Source: Anarhynchus alexandrinus (Eukaryota; Chordata; Aves; Charadriiformes; Charadriidae). Taken from it: a stretch of 64,000 nt of DNA. The stretch's first letter is position 1. The number at the start of each line of letters is the position of its first letter. Of the stretch, positions 1 to 13,500 are shown piece by piece. The translations under genes were made by a program, and so were the position numbers. The notes below the pieces were generated by a model, which was not told the DNA's origin, ran no database searches, and worked only from the letters and a program-made list of their open reading frames with translations. The stretch lies in NCBI GenBank assembly GCA_008711295.1, contig VUYV01000073.1:1612996-1676995 (forward strand), in the 5' to 3' direction.

Positions 1-1047
1 TCATAATACAAAATAAAAATAGTAAAGCTACACTTAACTGTGTGATAAAACTGGTGACCAAATTTTTGGATTGTGTTTATTAATCAAATAATTTTGATTT
101 ATCCAAAGCATGTAAGTTACTATGTTTTCAGCCTTGTGATAGCTTCCCAGGTTTCTTTAGTGTAGCTTTTTTTTGTACAAATTGAAGAAAATTTCTATTT
201 TTATTTAGAACTTCAAAATTATGGGCAGTTGCAGCTGCCTTAGAAACATATTTGTGACCATTACTTGAAGGAAGTCTACTGGGTGTGTTTTAAGGTAACT
301 TTTAATGCGTTTTGTTAAACATGTAATGAAGACAAGGTGAAAGTTTCTCCCTGAATTTGCATAGCAAAATTCTTTTTTCTTTCCCTGTTCTTTGATCCTT
401 TACATGATGAGATGAAGGTTACATGCATAACTAAGAAATTGCAGATTCCTAATATGAGTAGTTGTCCAAAAGTCATTTGTGACAAGAGAAACTTGTGAAA
501 AGGTGATCATTGCTACAGATCTAAAAAAATGGAGAAAACTGAGAAACAGATTTTTTTGTTTTAGAAATTAAGAGGTAAAAGAGACTAGCACAAAATTAGG
601 TGGCAAGGAAGAAAAACAGTCGTCTGTCTGCAAAGGATTAAAGAAAAGGTAGTTGAATGGGTCCATGAAAAAACGATGAGAGACCGGGGGAGGTTAGAGA
701 GAAAGTTGGTGTAATAACGAGAACGAAGGAGGACAGAGAAGATTGGAGAGTAGTACTAATCCAATTAAAACCCAAATCTACGCACTTGAGAACTCATTAT
801 TAAGAACAAAAAACCAGCTTGTCATGAAAGCAGATCTAGAGAACAGAAAGATTGTCTCCTGGGAACAAAGATATTAGTGTGGAATTGAACTTGAAGGGGG
901 CTGTTTGGAATGAGAAAGAATCCATAGAATTATTTTTAGATTGGTACTAATGACATTCCACATCTCACTGATGTGGAATTTTATGCCCAGTAGTGGAAAA
1001 TGCCTGAAGTGGAGGTTTACACAATTGCTAGTGGATTATTTCCTGAT

Positions 1048-1048
1048 N
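1048..1048. other. Single ambiguous base (N)
   Basis: One N lies in otherwise ordinary intron sequence. It marks an uncertain base call in the assembly and carries no biological meaning. Confidence 0.95.
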
Positions 1049-2976
1049 TTGAGGTTTGACAGATGGCTTCAGAAATTTTACTAAATAAAATAATAATAAA
1101 AAATACTTAAATATTTATCAGTTCTGCACCTTTGGTTGGTAATGCAGCATATCCCTTCCTCTTTGGTTGAGGCACTCTTCTGTGGCCTGAAATTTCAAAG
1201 GACAGAAATATGCCGGGCTTTGGACATGTACCAAACAGATTTTTCAGGACCAAATAGCTTTATTTTTTTTTATAGGATTGACAGGTTTTTGAACAACTGG
1301 GCTTAACTCAAGTGGTTTGATTCCAAGTTAAGTGAGCTTTATTCAAAGCATGCGCTTATGGAACTATCAGCAATGGGCAAAGCCTCAACTGTTCAGTGCT
1401 AATTATACATCCTTCATGTGTGTAGGACAGCTACTTTTCAGACATTTGTTGTTATCCCAAAGTAGTAGTTGTAAAGGTTTTTCTATTATTCCTGTGGAAT
1501 TGTCAAAATGGGGTGGTATTTAAAGAGAAGACTTGGAACAAAAACCTTAATTAAAAGGGTGAAGTGACTGTTGCTATTCCCCTGTCCCTAACTCTGCACT
1601 GTTTTGTTGCATGCTACATTTTTAAGGTCTGTGGAAGGGAAATGCAGTTTTTGTTTAAATGGCATATCCCTTGTGGTCCTTCTTTGTAATTATTTTAACT
1701 AGTTCTATAAGAAAACAAGCTTGCCCACATTTAAACTAGTTCTGTAGTTCTGCTTTTACAGTTGGAAGAACCTTGGTTTAGGATGAGTCTGGAATCCATG
1801 TGGGATTTATTTCATTTTGAATAATATACTTAATTGAAGATAGCATTTATTTTGGCTGGAAATTGAAGTTGTGAAAGTTATTGAAATGGTTGTAATAAAG
1901 CATTTTTTCCCTCGTCCAGTCAAGGTTAAAATCTATGAATACTTACTATAGGCTACAGTGCTAATCAGTTGTTAGGAACCTGCAGTTTAGCTTTTAAGTG
2001 CGTAATGATAACATAATGTCAAGCTTCTGCAAAAGTATATAAAGGTCATGTGATTCTAGATTATAATGTATAAACTACCTTTCTAATGGTTGTTGAAAAG
2101 AGCAATTCATAGATGCTAAGCACTCTAAACAGCATTCCTCTTAAGTTTCTGAAAAAGCAGATGCCTAATTCATGGTTTTATTTTGTGTATTTAGGTAGGA
2201 GAGGAGGAGAAGATGGGATGGGTAGACAGGAATTATGTGTTTTGAGACTAGAAAGTTGGGGGTTTGGTAGCTGAGAAGTGAGTCTTCGCTCACTCTACAT
2301 CTTAATAGTTGTGGTGGGCAATAAATTTAGGATTACAAGACTGTTACCAGCCTGTTTCCCACAGGATTAAAACTTATGAATATTCTATGCTTACTAGAGT
2401 TTTTATTTGAGAGTGCAAAAATAAAACTTTGATAAGTTGAGGTAAGATTAAGGGCACTTTCAGCGTATTTAGCGTGTCCCCTATCTCAAGGTAAAGACAT
2501 TCTAGCTTAGGGTGGAGAAGCTCTAGCACAAGGTGGCCTCATCATCTCCACCTGTTGGCACGTTGTCAAAGGGCGTGTTGTCCTTTTCTCCATTTTTGCC
2601 TATTGTACAGGGGATGAGAGTATGCCTAGACTTTCTGGTGGTCTCGCAGCACCAGATAATTCATTGGTTCTGTTTAACTATATCGATTATGAACCAGGAG
2701 AGGTCTCTTGACTGAGAGACCGTATGTGAAATGAGGCAGCACAGTGTGTCATGTTAGACTAATAATATCTGGAACTATTGGTTATAAATACTGTTACTCC
2801 TAAGAAGTTCCTACAAGGCAGTATTATTTAAAGTAGAGATTTATATTATAGACAGGGTCTGTTAGTTTCACAGCTGTTGGGTGAGGTTGAAATTGTTTTT
2901 TATCTTAATGCTGCATTTGGAGTGGGTGGTCTGGGGTGTTGTTTTTTTTGGGGGGGGTGGTGATGGTGTGTTTATG

Positions 2977-2996
2977 TATTTATTTATTTATTTATT
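2977..2996. repeat. (TATT)5 microsatellite
   Basis: Five perfect TATT units follow a G/T-rich patch (about 2930-2972) that contains a run of Ts followed by a run of Gs. It is a simple repeat in intron and likely to vary in length between individuals. Confidence 0.9.
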
Positions 2997-5712
2997 ACTA
3001 AGGCATATCCATATCACTTTGTTGCTTCTTCATCTCCTGAAGTCTGTTTTTTAAAATCATTGAATCAATGTAGAGGAATGTATAAACAGGTGTGACAACG
3101 TGTCATCCTTAGTCTGGATCCAAATCAACTTGAAGGGCCAAAGAAGGCATTCTTGCTCTAGGTTGTGGTTTCTTGTTTATATGTGCCTGCAACAGTGTCA
3201 AAACTCTGAAAAGAAGCTGTTGGTTTTGTGTCCCTTTCTTAAGTGGTTAAGGAGCACTCCTGATGTGATACCATGCAGAAGGTATATTTTGTGAAGTAGC
3301 AGGCTTGATGCTTCACAGTTCTGAAGCCTTTTGACAGCTTACAAAGTTTTATGGTCACAATTCTGAGCTCTTTGAAAAGTACTACTTAACTGATTATTCA
3401 TATATGACTATTTGAATATTTGGACAGATTGTCTTCTAAGCAAACTCTTTTGTTTATTTATAAATAGTTAATGCATTAAAATGCTTATTATGTAGCTTGT
3501 GCTATGAATACTAATCTTAGAGTATTCAACTGTAGTCCTAAAATGTTCTAATTAGATCAAGATAAATGGTGTGCCTGTGTGTGTGTACCTGATGTTCAAG
3601 CGACAAGTATCAGTGATTACTGGTTTATTTATTTATTTTCCTTTCTCCCAGACCACTTTTGATAGTGGAACAGTGTGTCCTGTGCTGCTTGTTCTCACGG
3701 GGGGATTCCGGGCACATCCATGAGATGTAATGGCTTAAGCTTGTTCTGGGAAGAATGACATTCAGTTTGTAAAGTTTAACTATACAAATATCTAGGGCAG
3801 CGCTTTCCCTCGGAGCTGATTTTCTAATCTGTGAGCACAAATGGCAGTTGTGCTCTTCTGTGGCTTGTTCCTGTGATGTAGGCAGAATTGACCCAGCAAT
3901 TGGCTCAAAGTTAAGGGAACCTCCTTTTTCAAAGCTGTGATACTCTCTTATTCACTGCTACGTTATGGGTGTCCATGAGAGATGTTATGGTTCTCTTGCT
4001 TGGGGAACGAAGGAAGGTAACTACTTGTCATCTGACACTAAATTAATTTGTTTTTCTTTCTTATACTGTTGTGTAACTGCTGCTTTGCATATTATTTTTT
4101 TTGACCCCATTGTTTCAGGCATGAATTTCCCTCTAAATCTCCAAGATATTTTCAGACTAAAATTTGTGGAAGATGGATGGAGTCAAACAAGTTCAAGCAA
4201 GCTTGAAGCTCAATATCTGCAATAAATAATAAAAATAGAATTCAGTAGTTCAGTCAAGCTTGAGATATAATTTGTTCCATTAATCTTACAGCATTTAAAA
4301 AACCAGAACATTATACTGTACAGTTGTTTGCCAATAGTGTTCCTCCCTCTAATGTAGACATGTACTTTAATGCATACTTGACCACTTAGCATCATTAAAA
4401 TTCGGGTGAAATAAAGAGAAGCTAGTATTTAAAATAAATCTATTAGTGTACAGATTCAGTTACTGGGTCACATCTTTTCTAGCTAGTTAACAATTCTTTT
4501 GTTTTACACTAGATGTATCATAATGCACTGTAAGTACTCTCCAATATATAGTAGTTGTAGATTAATTTACCCTTTGTTGTAGGTCAAATAATGGTAACAA
4601 GACAACTTCAAATTTAACCCATAAGGTTTAATATCCTTTTAGAAATAAAGAAGCAAAACCCCCACAGCACTCTAACTTAATTAAAACCCTGGAAGGCAGT
4701 CAAGAAAAACACTGTAACTGGATAGTCTTTTTTAACCTTGCTAAACTCTTGGTTTTACCAGCTCTGTTGCAGAGTTTCAGAGTCTAATAATACTTTAGAT
4801 AGAAAATGTAGTTTTACATTGGTTTTGAATTTGCCATCTGTTAAATTAATTAAAGGCATCTTTGTCCTTGATTTATAAAACAGGAAAAACTAAAGTTTGA
4901 GCTCAGTCTAAGCTATGCTACTTTAGCGGGAGAAATGATACCAGTTTCCACACTTAGGCATTTTTCCATGGTCCCTAGTATTACTGTTGTCTCTTTTATT
5001 CAAAAATGGACTTCCCTATTAATTCTGGTGCATGTAGTACCCCAGGTAAGGGGATACCAGTAAGTTGTATAATGATGCAATGTTATTTCTGTATTATACA
5101 CCATGCTTTTAGTTATGTGACCTAATGATTTCTTTGTTGTTGTTTTTGACTGCAGGTGCATCTCTGTGCTCTCACTGACCTCTAAAAACTAGCTGCTATA
5201 TTAGGTTTCTCAGCCAACAGAGTTAATTTAGAACCTTGTAAGGTAGGGAAGCGTGGTCATATCTCTTTCTTCCTGCCTGTGTCTTGGTACCTTTTGGGTA
5301 TCAAAACTTGCGTTGTTTATTACTGTATTTTGGGGCATTCTGAAGATTTCTGTAGTAAATGTTGTTATCTGCAGATTCATTGCCTCACTTTTGATGATTT
5401 TTCATGATCATAAAAGTAAAATAAATCTTCTCTGGACCTTTGGTTGTCAAGGGAAGCAAATGAAAAGTCAAACTTGCATTCAGAGGTTAAAGGAGAGTGG
5501 TGGCAGGCAAGAATAAGAAAGAAGAATTTGATGTTGAGTGAGATAACAATGGAGGAGACTGGTGAGTAGTAAAGATGTGGAGACCAAATACCTGTATAAG
5601 CTACGGGCTGTCTGTTATCCTAGAATGGTAACTTGTGCAAAGTGTATATATACAGGGAATACCACCTTAATGAATTTTGTAGAAATGAAGTTCTGTGGTC
5701 TCAGATAAACAG

Positions 5713-5738
5713 GATGAATTGATGAATATCAATTCATC
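5713..5738. repeat. Perfect 11-bp inverted repeat
   Basis: The arms GATGAATTGAT (5713-5723) and ATCAATTCATC (5728-5738) are exact reverse complements around a 4-base GAAT spacer. The hairpin lies only a few bases before the recognisable start of the old CR1 fragment at 5741. It may be a chance palindrome or a scar of the insertion. Confidence 0.8.
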
Positions 5739-5740
5739 AA

Positions 5741-5880
5741 TACCTGGAGGTATTTAAAAGACATGTAGATGTGGCACTTAGGGACATGGTTTAGTGGTGG
5801 ACTTGGCAGTGTTACATTTACAGTTGGACTTGATGATCTTAAAAGGTCTTTTCCAACGTAAATGATTCTGTGATTCTGTG
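5741..5880 (+). mobile_element. CR1-type LINE, old 3' end fragment
   Basis: The sequence follows the standard CR1 3' end. It has a CCTGGAGGTATTTAAAAG block, a GTGGACTTGGCAGTG block, a GGACTTGATGATCTTAAAAGGTC-type block and a TTTTCCAAC block. It ends in two copies of the octamer-like GATTCTGTG at 5863-5880, the usual CR1 terminus, which lacks poly-A. Only about 140 bases remain, so the copy is severely 5'-truncated. It differs from the other CR1 copies here and looks like an older subfamily. No reading frame survives. Confidence 0.75.
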
Positions 5881-6839
5881 AATATTGAAATTAAGCATAG
5901 CCATTTCATTGTCATGTACGAGGTGATCAATAAGACAAGAAAATGATTTTTTTTCCATACTAGCATCAAGTCGGGGCAGCAGTAGTTTGAACAAGTGATT
6001 CAGAACGTGAAGCTGGGTATTGGGAACCTTCTACTTTCTCATGAAATTAGACATTGCCGTACCAGATATGCTGCGATAACTTTCTTGACTGTAACATGAG
6101 TATTGGAAAGCATTCCTTGTTTAGGAAAGATGCAAAATAAAGTTTGAGGGATAATGTTTTATTTCCATAATAGCTGAAGGATAGAAAAATGTTGTGGAGC
6201 TGAGGTTTTTAAAAAATCACTACAGGATTATTAAGGTAAACTTCTGGGTTACTGCTGAATCTGCTGCAGATACTCAACCTGATCAGAGTTGTCACTATAA
6301 GCAAACATTAACATGTAATGCAAATTGAGTGTCTAGACCTCCATTGGGGTAATAAGAATTTAGACAACACAGTTACTGAAGCCTAAGGAACTATTTGTTT
6401 CACCCTAAAGTAGGCATCTTACAATTATGAAAGAATCAGAAGCTGAATTCTACCCTCTTTCGAGGGTGGAGAATTGGTGGAGAGTTTTGACCAGTGACAA
6501 ATCCAGGTGCTTCTGAATGTAATAAGAGATACTTACTAAACAGCAGCCTAGTTACACAGTATTTTAATATTGAGGGAAAAAAATATTGATTGTAGAAGAT
6601 AAGTTTGGGTCATTGATGAAAAGGCTTTGCTTTAAATTTAGAACATTATTATTGTAATGAGAGGTAAAAATAGATCAATTATGTAGGTTCTTTCTTTCTA
6701 AAATGACAGATTTGGATAAATTAAGGGAAGTAGTTAATGAAATCACAAGGACTGAGGAACACAGTCTTCAGTTTAGATGAGGAATGACATTTCTTCTGAG
6801 TTCAACAAGGTAGGAGTTTGTAAACCATGTAAAGGAAAA

Positions 6840-7200
6840 TAGTTTTTTTGACACAGGAATAGTGGTAGACCTCATGCTTCTGGACTTTGACAAAATTTTG
6901 ACTTATTATAGAGACTGAAGCTAATGAAGATTGTTAGAATTGTAAGATAGGTAGAGAATGGATTGAAATAGAATGGCATTGGATGGTTTTGCAAGATAAT
7001 CTATAGAAAGCCACAAGTGGAGATCCTGAATGTGAATTTTATATTATCATTAAGAATTTTGAAACAGAAACCAAGTATGTTCTGACAAACAAATGAATTC
7101 ACTGAGGAGCAGAATAATAAAACTGGAAGGATATTTAGTTGTAGAAAATGCAAGGTCATGAATAAGAAATATTGGCGCTAGAGGCTGTTAATTGGAAACG
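6840..7200 (+). mobile_element. Possible ancient CR1/L3-like LINE remnant
   Basis: This is a weak call. Around 6865-6900 one frame reads LMLLDFDKIL, resembling the VVYLDFSKAFD block of CR1 reverse transcriptase. About 7143-7200 has an AAAATGCAAGGTCATG block followed by diverged sequence like the CR1 segment that encodes the 'KCKVMH' region. The order and strand are consistent with one decayed + strand element, but most of the intervening sequence no longer aligns by eye. The boundaries are guesses. Confidence 0.3.
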
Positions 7201-9081
7201 AATGTCAGTCAGAATCTAAGGTTGGTTGTTTTTTTTTTTTGGTTTAAAATACTGGGGAGACTACTGATGGCAGAATTTAACCTAGAAGTACGTGAGAGAA
7301 ATATAAAGTGTTGGTATATTCAGAGCAGGCTAACTTCCAAGGGCCTGTGTGTGTAGTTTTTAAAAATTTTATTTAGAATTTGGATTACCAGGTCAAATAC
7401 ATAATTCTTCAGCTGCTTATGTGTAGCAGTGTTTCTTGCTGGCTGATATGCTATGTACTTGTGCAAATGAAAACGTGTGTACAAGTTTGAAAGTGATACT
7501 TGTGACAGAACTGTCAGCGTGCTGATTAAAAAGACATTGTTTTCCTTTTGTTTACACACTGAAAATAATATTATGAGTCTTCGCATAACTTCCTGTCCTA
7601 GTGTCCCTGTATCCAGGCTTTGTCATCCTTCAGGAGACGTAGTTTGAAGCAGCGACCATTGCCAGCAGTAATTAATATAAGCGAAGAAAGCAAGCTGAGC
7701 CTTCCCCATTTATCAGGACTTTAGGGTGTATTGCTCCATCTGCCACAGGCCAACTTCAAACTCACCTAATTTAAACTGTTACTCTAGATCCTGCACGGTC
7801 TGGATTCAGGCCAGGACATGGAACTGCAGCAGCTTAGTGACACAGATAGATGATCTCCTACTGTCAGTGAATAGAGGGCAGTCATTAATTTTCATTCTCC
7901 TGGCCCTTTCTGCAGCGCTTGGTGCGTCTGGCCAGAAGTTGATGCTGTCTTGCCAGGAGAGAGTGGCACAGTCCAAAGTAAAGTGGTTTGGCCTCGTCCT
8001 AGGTGATCAACCTACATAGTGGTGACATGCTCATGATTTGGAAGTGTTGCCAGTCATAAAAAGAAATTAAGAAATTGAAAATGCTATCTGCAGCAGCATT
8101 TCGTTGTTGCCTCTGCGTCAGCAAACATATTAGTGATGCTAATTGCTATTCTGAGTTGGGTAATGCTTATTTGTGTGGGAGGGCAGTGCTTTCACAAGAC
8201 TGAATTCTAGGCTGTGTAATGAACTCCCCTGGGAATGGAGAGCTCCCCGTGTATTTTGCGCTTAGAGTTGATGATGGAATTTCTTACATTTTGCATTATT
8301 TAATGTGATAATACAGACACAAGCATGTTTAAAAAAGAATTTAAAAAAAGCAATGACAGTGATACAGTGTTGAAATACATAATCTTCTTTGATACAACCT
8401 GTCTAAAGAAATACTGTGGGGCAAAGAAAGCTCCTATAGGAGCTGAAATTTTAAGCTTCCTTTAAAAAAAAAAAAAAGTTAATCCATTTGCTACTTGTAA
8501 CTTTTTTCAGAAAATTTATTTTGTGTTGAACTCAAACTCAGAAGATGAGGTCTTAAAGTTGTGCTATATTTTTTTATTATATTTAAGGTTTTAAAACTAT
8601 AAAATACAAAATTAACCTATGTAACATTATTGCTAGGACAGTTGTTGGGATTTTGGCTGAGGGAAATAAGTTAAATGTGCATAAGGCACATCATAAAATC
8701 AAGGTCAGTGGCAAAACTTCTGTGAACTTCTAGGAGATCAATTTTACCGTAAATGTGTTTTGGCAAGCACTATGCTGAATGTGAGTTTGTGTTAAGGAGT
8801 ATTTTCAAAACTGGCTTTGTGAATCCTAATAAGCTGGGAAAGAGGATAGAGGCCACATGCTCTCGTGGGTGCAGTATTAGATTTGGAGCTTGGGAGATAC
8901 AGTTCTGTTCTTATTCCTGACTCTGAATGACTGTAGGTTGAGGGAGACCAAGTAATTTGCCTTATTTTGCCTTAAATAATAATTTCCTGAAATATACTTT
9001 TAACTTTAAGGGTGAAAAATAGTAAACGTAAAGGAGAAACATGTTTTTAGTTTTCAATGTAGCTTGAGTTAGCTTCAGAAT

Positions 9082-9086
<5 letters not shown>

Positions 9087-9158
<72 letters not shown>

Positions 9159-9190
9159 AAAAAAAAAAAAAAAAAAAAAAAGAAAAAGAG
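9087..9190. repeat. Long poly-A tract beside an assembly gap
   Basis: There are 71 consecutive A (9087-9157), one C, 23 more A (9159-9181) and a short A/G run that meets the N gap. A homopolymer of this size is hard to sequence, so its true length is uncertain. The lysine-rich and phenylalanine-rich frames across it are translation artefacts. CR1 elements do not end in poly-A, so this is not the tail of such an element. Confidence 0.9.
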
Positions 9191-9200
9191 NNNNNNNNNN
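9191..9200. other. Assembly gap (10 N)
   Basis: Ten Ns sit between a poly-A tract and an A/C-rich tract. A fixed run of 10 is a common placeholder, so the real missing length is unknown. Confidence 0.95.
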
Positions 9201-9315
9201 CAAACAAAAAAAATAACAAAAAAAACCCCAAACAAACAAAAAACCCCCACAAAAAAACCCCAAACCAAACAAAACAACCTCCCAACCCCCCCTCCACCCC
9301 TCAACAAACTAAACT
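9201..9315. repeat. A/C-rich low-complexity tract
   Basis: The + strand here is nearly all A and C, with alternating A-runs and C-runs, only a few T and no G until after 9315. It continues directly from the poly-A across the N gap. It is probably a degenerated homopolymer or microsatellite. Confidence 0.85.
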
Positions 9316-10460
9316 AAAAATGGGAGTTTAATAAAATCGTTCTTCTAGCATGTATTTTGGTCCCAGCTGATGTGAACTGCATGAAGAGGCTATATGTGGA
9401 GGCAAATGAGCCTTTGAAACAGTTGTCTTTATTTGGGTATGCTAAAAATAATTGATTTCTGAAGAGAAAACTTTTCAAGATGATATTCGGTGGTTGATGT
9501 GTTTTAAAGTTTAAAGATTAAAGTTATTAATACTCTGGTAGGTGATTTGGAGATCTGCTCGTCTAATGCCAAGAGCTGTAACTCTTTGCTAATGAAATTT
9601 TCATCCTATTTCCTGAATTATCGTGTTAATACTAATGTCCAATTAGAATTAATAACGGACCTTGCCTCAGGACCAGAAGTGAATGAAAAGCAGCTTCTAA
9701 TGAAACCTTAGATTTTGCCATTTCTATGACTCTAGATATTTTGTCTACTTGTGAGATTAGTCTGTGTGGACACCATGACCCTTTTTTCTTTAACTTGCTT
9801 ATCAGAACTTTTGTTGCAGTGGAAACTGGCTGGTTTGTATTGGTTGGATTGGCAGTTTGGAGAGGTGATGTTTGTCGTTCAAACACGATTCTCTGTTTTT
9901 GTGTGTAGTTATCAAAGGTGAATGAGCAGTTCTGTTACTGCTCTTATTGCTGCTCCGTTCTTGTTCTTTTATTCACTTGTCTTGTTTTAAATTCAGATTG
10001 AGCCATCTGATACAGGACCATGTCATCTTGTGTACTTGCGTAGAATCTACTACAATGGGGCCTGGTTACTAATTGGAGCTTTTGGGTGCTCACACAATAG
10101 AGATAATTAGTAATAAATGTACAGCTGTAATAGCAAGTAGTGTTCACAGGATGCAATACAATGCATGACAGTTAAGCTCCTATGTGCTTTTTAGTTCCTA
10201 TTGAATGTATTTGAGAAATCATTGTTCTTTCTTGCCTATGTGGTGTTGCCCAGTGGCCTTCTCTCTATTCCGGTGCAAGTGCTTATGCTGCTAATACCTT
10301 AATTAACTTCTTCAAATATAACCGGTCAGGGCACATCCAAATAATATTCAGAAATGTGCTGATCAGCAGTCTACAAGATTTCTCCAAGAAATCTTGAAGT
10401 GTCATCTGGAAAAACTTAAAGCCTGACATTAAGCAGATGAACTTACGCTTTTTGAGTTAA

Positions 10461-10500
10461 ACAAGCAAATAAACAAAACCAACCTACCAACCAAACCCCC
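10461..10500. repeat. A/C-rich low-complexity patch
   Basis: This is a short tract of CAAA, CCAA and ACCAACC-type units on the + strand with almost no G. It resembles the A/C tracts at 9201-9315, 17384-17406 and 22735-22800. Confidence 0.6.
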
Positions 10501-13500
10501 TCATTAAATTAATAAATTCAGTTTCACCAAAACCTTAGCAAGAGTGCATATTTCTTTTGATTCTTGCATGTTTTCAATTATCAGCTGCTCATAGAACGCT
10601 TCTGGTTGTCAGTCCATCCTTGACCAAATTTCTTCTGTCTTGTGTTGGTAATAATTAGAATTTTGACAAATTCTGTTGTTTGGACCACATTCAGATTTTT
10701 TTTTCAATAGTTTATTAAATTCTGGGGTGTAGGTGTTTTGAGGCTTTCAGCTTAAAAAAAACCCAACATGACAAAACCCTTTGAAAACAGACGTATCTGG
10801 GTCAGTCTAATGTCTTTCTCCTGCAGAGAACTTGTTCAGCTTCTAGGTTAGGCAAATATATTATCATGACACCCTTGACAGATGGGTCTACATTAAGGTA
10901 GTTTATTTTCCTGAGACCAAATTATCTTTTTTTTTTGTCTTCAACGTAAGCACATGCTGTTTCTCAGTAGCTCTTAGAAGTAAGATATAATTGTGATTCC
11001 TGGTGATCTTTGATTGGAAATCTTTTGCATGCAATCCTAAGACTTACCATTGTCCCTGTCATTTAGAATTTATGGTATAAAGAGCTAATGGTGACAAATT
11101 TTAAAAAGGGAAGGAGAGAAATCATGGGAGAAGAGATGTAATGTTAGTGCTGGGATTTGAAAAAGAAGGAATCTCACCACTAGTGGTTGGTGGGCTATCC
11201 GGCTACCAACTCTTAAGTAAATTTCCATAGATTTTGTTTTGAGTGAAAGATTTAAAGAAAGTGGTGGTGTGTTAGTCTTAGTTTTGGTGTTCAATTAAAA
11301 GATTTTGACAAAATCTTCTGTATGTTTCCTGAACCTGTAGATGTTTTAGGTGGCTGAAAACAAAGCTTTTAAGTGTTTGTGGTTTTTTTTTTTTTATTCA
11401 AAGCAGTTGTAAGATATCTTATTGTACTACATTTGTAGTGATGATGCAAGTATATTTTTTTTTTTTAAGTGCTAGATCTCTTGAAGCATTAGATGCTATT
11501 TTGTCATTGAAGGAAGTTACAATGAAAGCATGTGTACTTAAAACAGCAGTGAATATGGGAGTGCAGAGGTAGCCAATTAAGCTTATTTGTAAAAGTAGTG
11601 TGCATACATTTTTTTCTGTTACTTACACACCTCTTCTTCCCTCCCCGTGGTTTCTTTAATTTTTGAGAGAAACACAACATGCTCTGTATAATTAGGTTTA
11701 GTTTTGAATAAATTTACATGGCTTGAAAATGAATGTTGTCTGTAAATTATTCTTGCTTCTAAAGAACTGGCGCCAAGTTATCTAGTTGAATGTATATTGA
11801 ATTATTATTTTTCATAAAGCATCTCATGTGCAGCTTTCAGCTCTCCTAATGTTGCATTGATTTAATCCTCTGTCCTAGCTTTAGGTTTTTCTGCTCGTAT
11901 AAGTTTGTGTTGTTTTTTTTTTTTTTAACTGATATGTAACATCTTAAAGTATTTCTCATGTGTGTGGAGAAATGCTAGTTGAGCTGATCTACAGTGAATT
12001 ATGATTATAGTCATAATACTGGAAGAAAGTATTTATTTTAGATGCATGGATGGTACTGTGTTCCTGTAGTCAGATCTACAGATTCCTAGAGGCAGGATCT
12101 GTGTAGACAACAGGACAGCTGCCTGTGCAGACCATTTGCCTGCAGGGTTTTGGGGGTATGCTTGCTGCTTTGTTTTGATGGCAGAGATCCTGTGGGCATT
12201 ATTTGTAAAAGCAATGGTGAATTTTAGAAAAGACTACTGATAGCTTGTTATTTCTTCATAACCAGGACTTTCCAAGGAGAAACGGATGAACTATGAAACG
12301 TACTGTTCTCCCCCCGCACCCCTCATATATCCAAAGACTTTTCCAAGTATGAAAAGTTCTTTGCCGAATGAGTCCTCAAAACATGCTTGCTTTCTTTCAA
12401 AAAAAGTGAAACCCCTATAATCTTTAGCTTTTAATAAAGTGTTTCCCTATTCTGTGCTGTCAAAGAAACTGTACTGCAATCCAAATGGGTTAGTCGCTCT
12501 GGGAAGATTTGTGTCCCTTCCCTATTCATATCAGAGGCTATTCAAGAACGTTAAATGTGAACTTTTAGAACCATTGAACTATCTTGACAGTTGGTAGTGC
12601 TCCTTGTTTTTTTTTCTTTTTGGGTTTCTATTTTTTTAACTTTTCTCAGCAGGACTGTAGTAACACTTGTGCTTTTCTCATGTCTGTGTGCAAGGTGAAA
12701 TGAAAGGATTGGTGGAAAAAAAAGCTCAGCTCAGAGTCCCGCTCTCAGTTTTGGTGTAGACCACCAACATGGTTAGTTATGGCATGATCAGGCATAAGTT
12801 CAATTACAGCAGCTCAGGTGGTAATTAATAAAGCTGACATAACTCAGGTTTGACTGAGACACTGAACTTGGACTTAGTCTTGAGTCTTCATGTCACCTTT
12901 GTCTCTCATACACTTATTTTTTGCAGTGCTGTTAAGCCATGGTATTTCCTGTCTGATCATTCAATCACATCTTGATAAGTATGTTGTTCTTTTCACTGGT
13001 CATACTAAATACAATCACATCTTGTTGGTTCCAGAAAGGCACTTTTCTGGTCCTTTTTGCTTTGCCAACTTTCTGATCCCCGCAACAGTTTCTACCTTCC
13101 TTTACCATATCAGATTCAAGCTGGTAGTCATCACTTCCAGCTGCTTGTGGTATATGCCCAGCACCTTTATTGCTTCTCATTCACTGCCAGGATGTTGACT
13201 GGTTGCATCTGGCCTTTGATACTACTTTCTGCTGAAATTTCTTCAGTTTATTTTCTCCAGTCAGAAGGTGTGCTCTCCTAGGCAGCTGCACAAGTTCGAG
13301 AAGACCTTTGTCTGTGCAGCTGCCTTGTTATTCTTCCTGAAACTCTACTTTAGTACTCCTGTTGCAAAGATCAAAAAAAAAACCTAACAAAGGTAATTCA
13401 GGTGTGTTACAGCTGTCATGCTGTTTAGCATCTCTTATGGTTTTTATCTTTTTTTCCGCTGTTTTTTTCTTTCTACTTGCTCACTGTTTTTTCTTGTATA

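Noticed and set aside
9081..9317. Poly-lysine and poly-phenylalanine open frames
   Set aside because: They are translation of a homopolymer and an N gap, not a protein.
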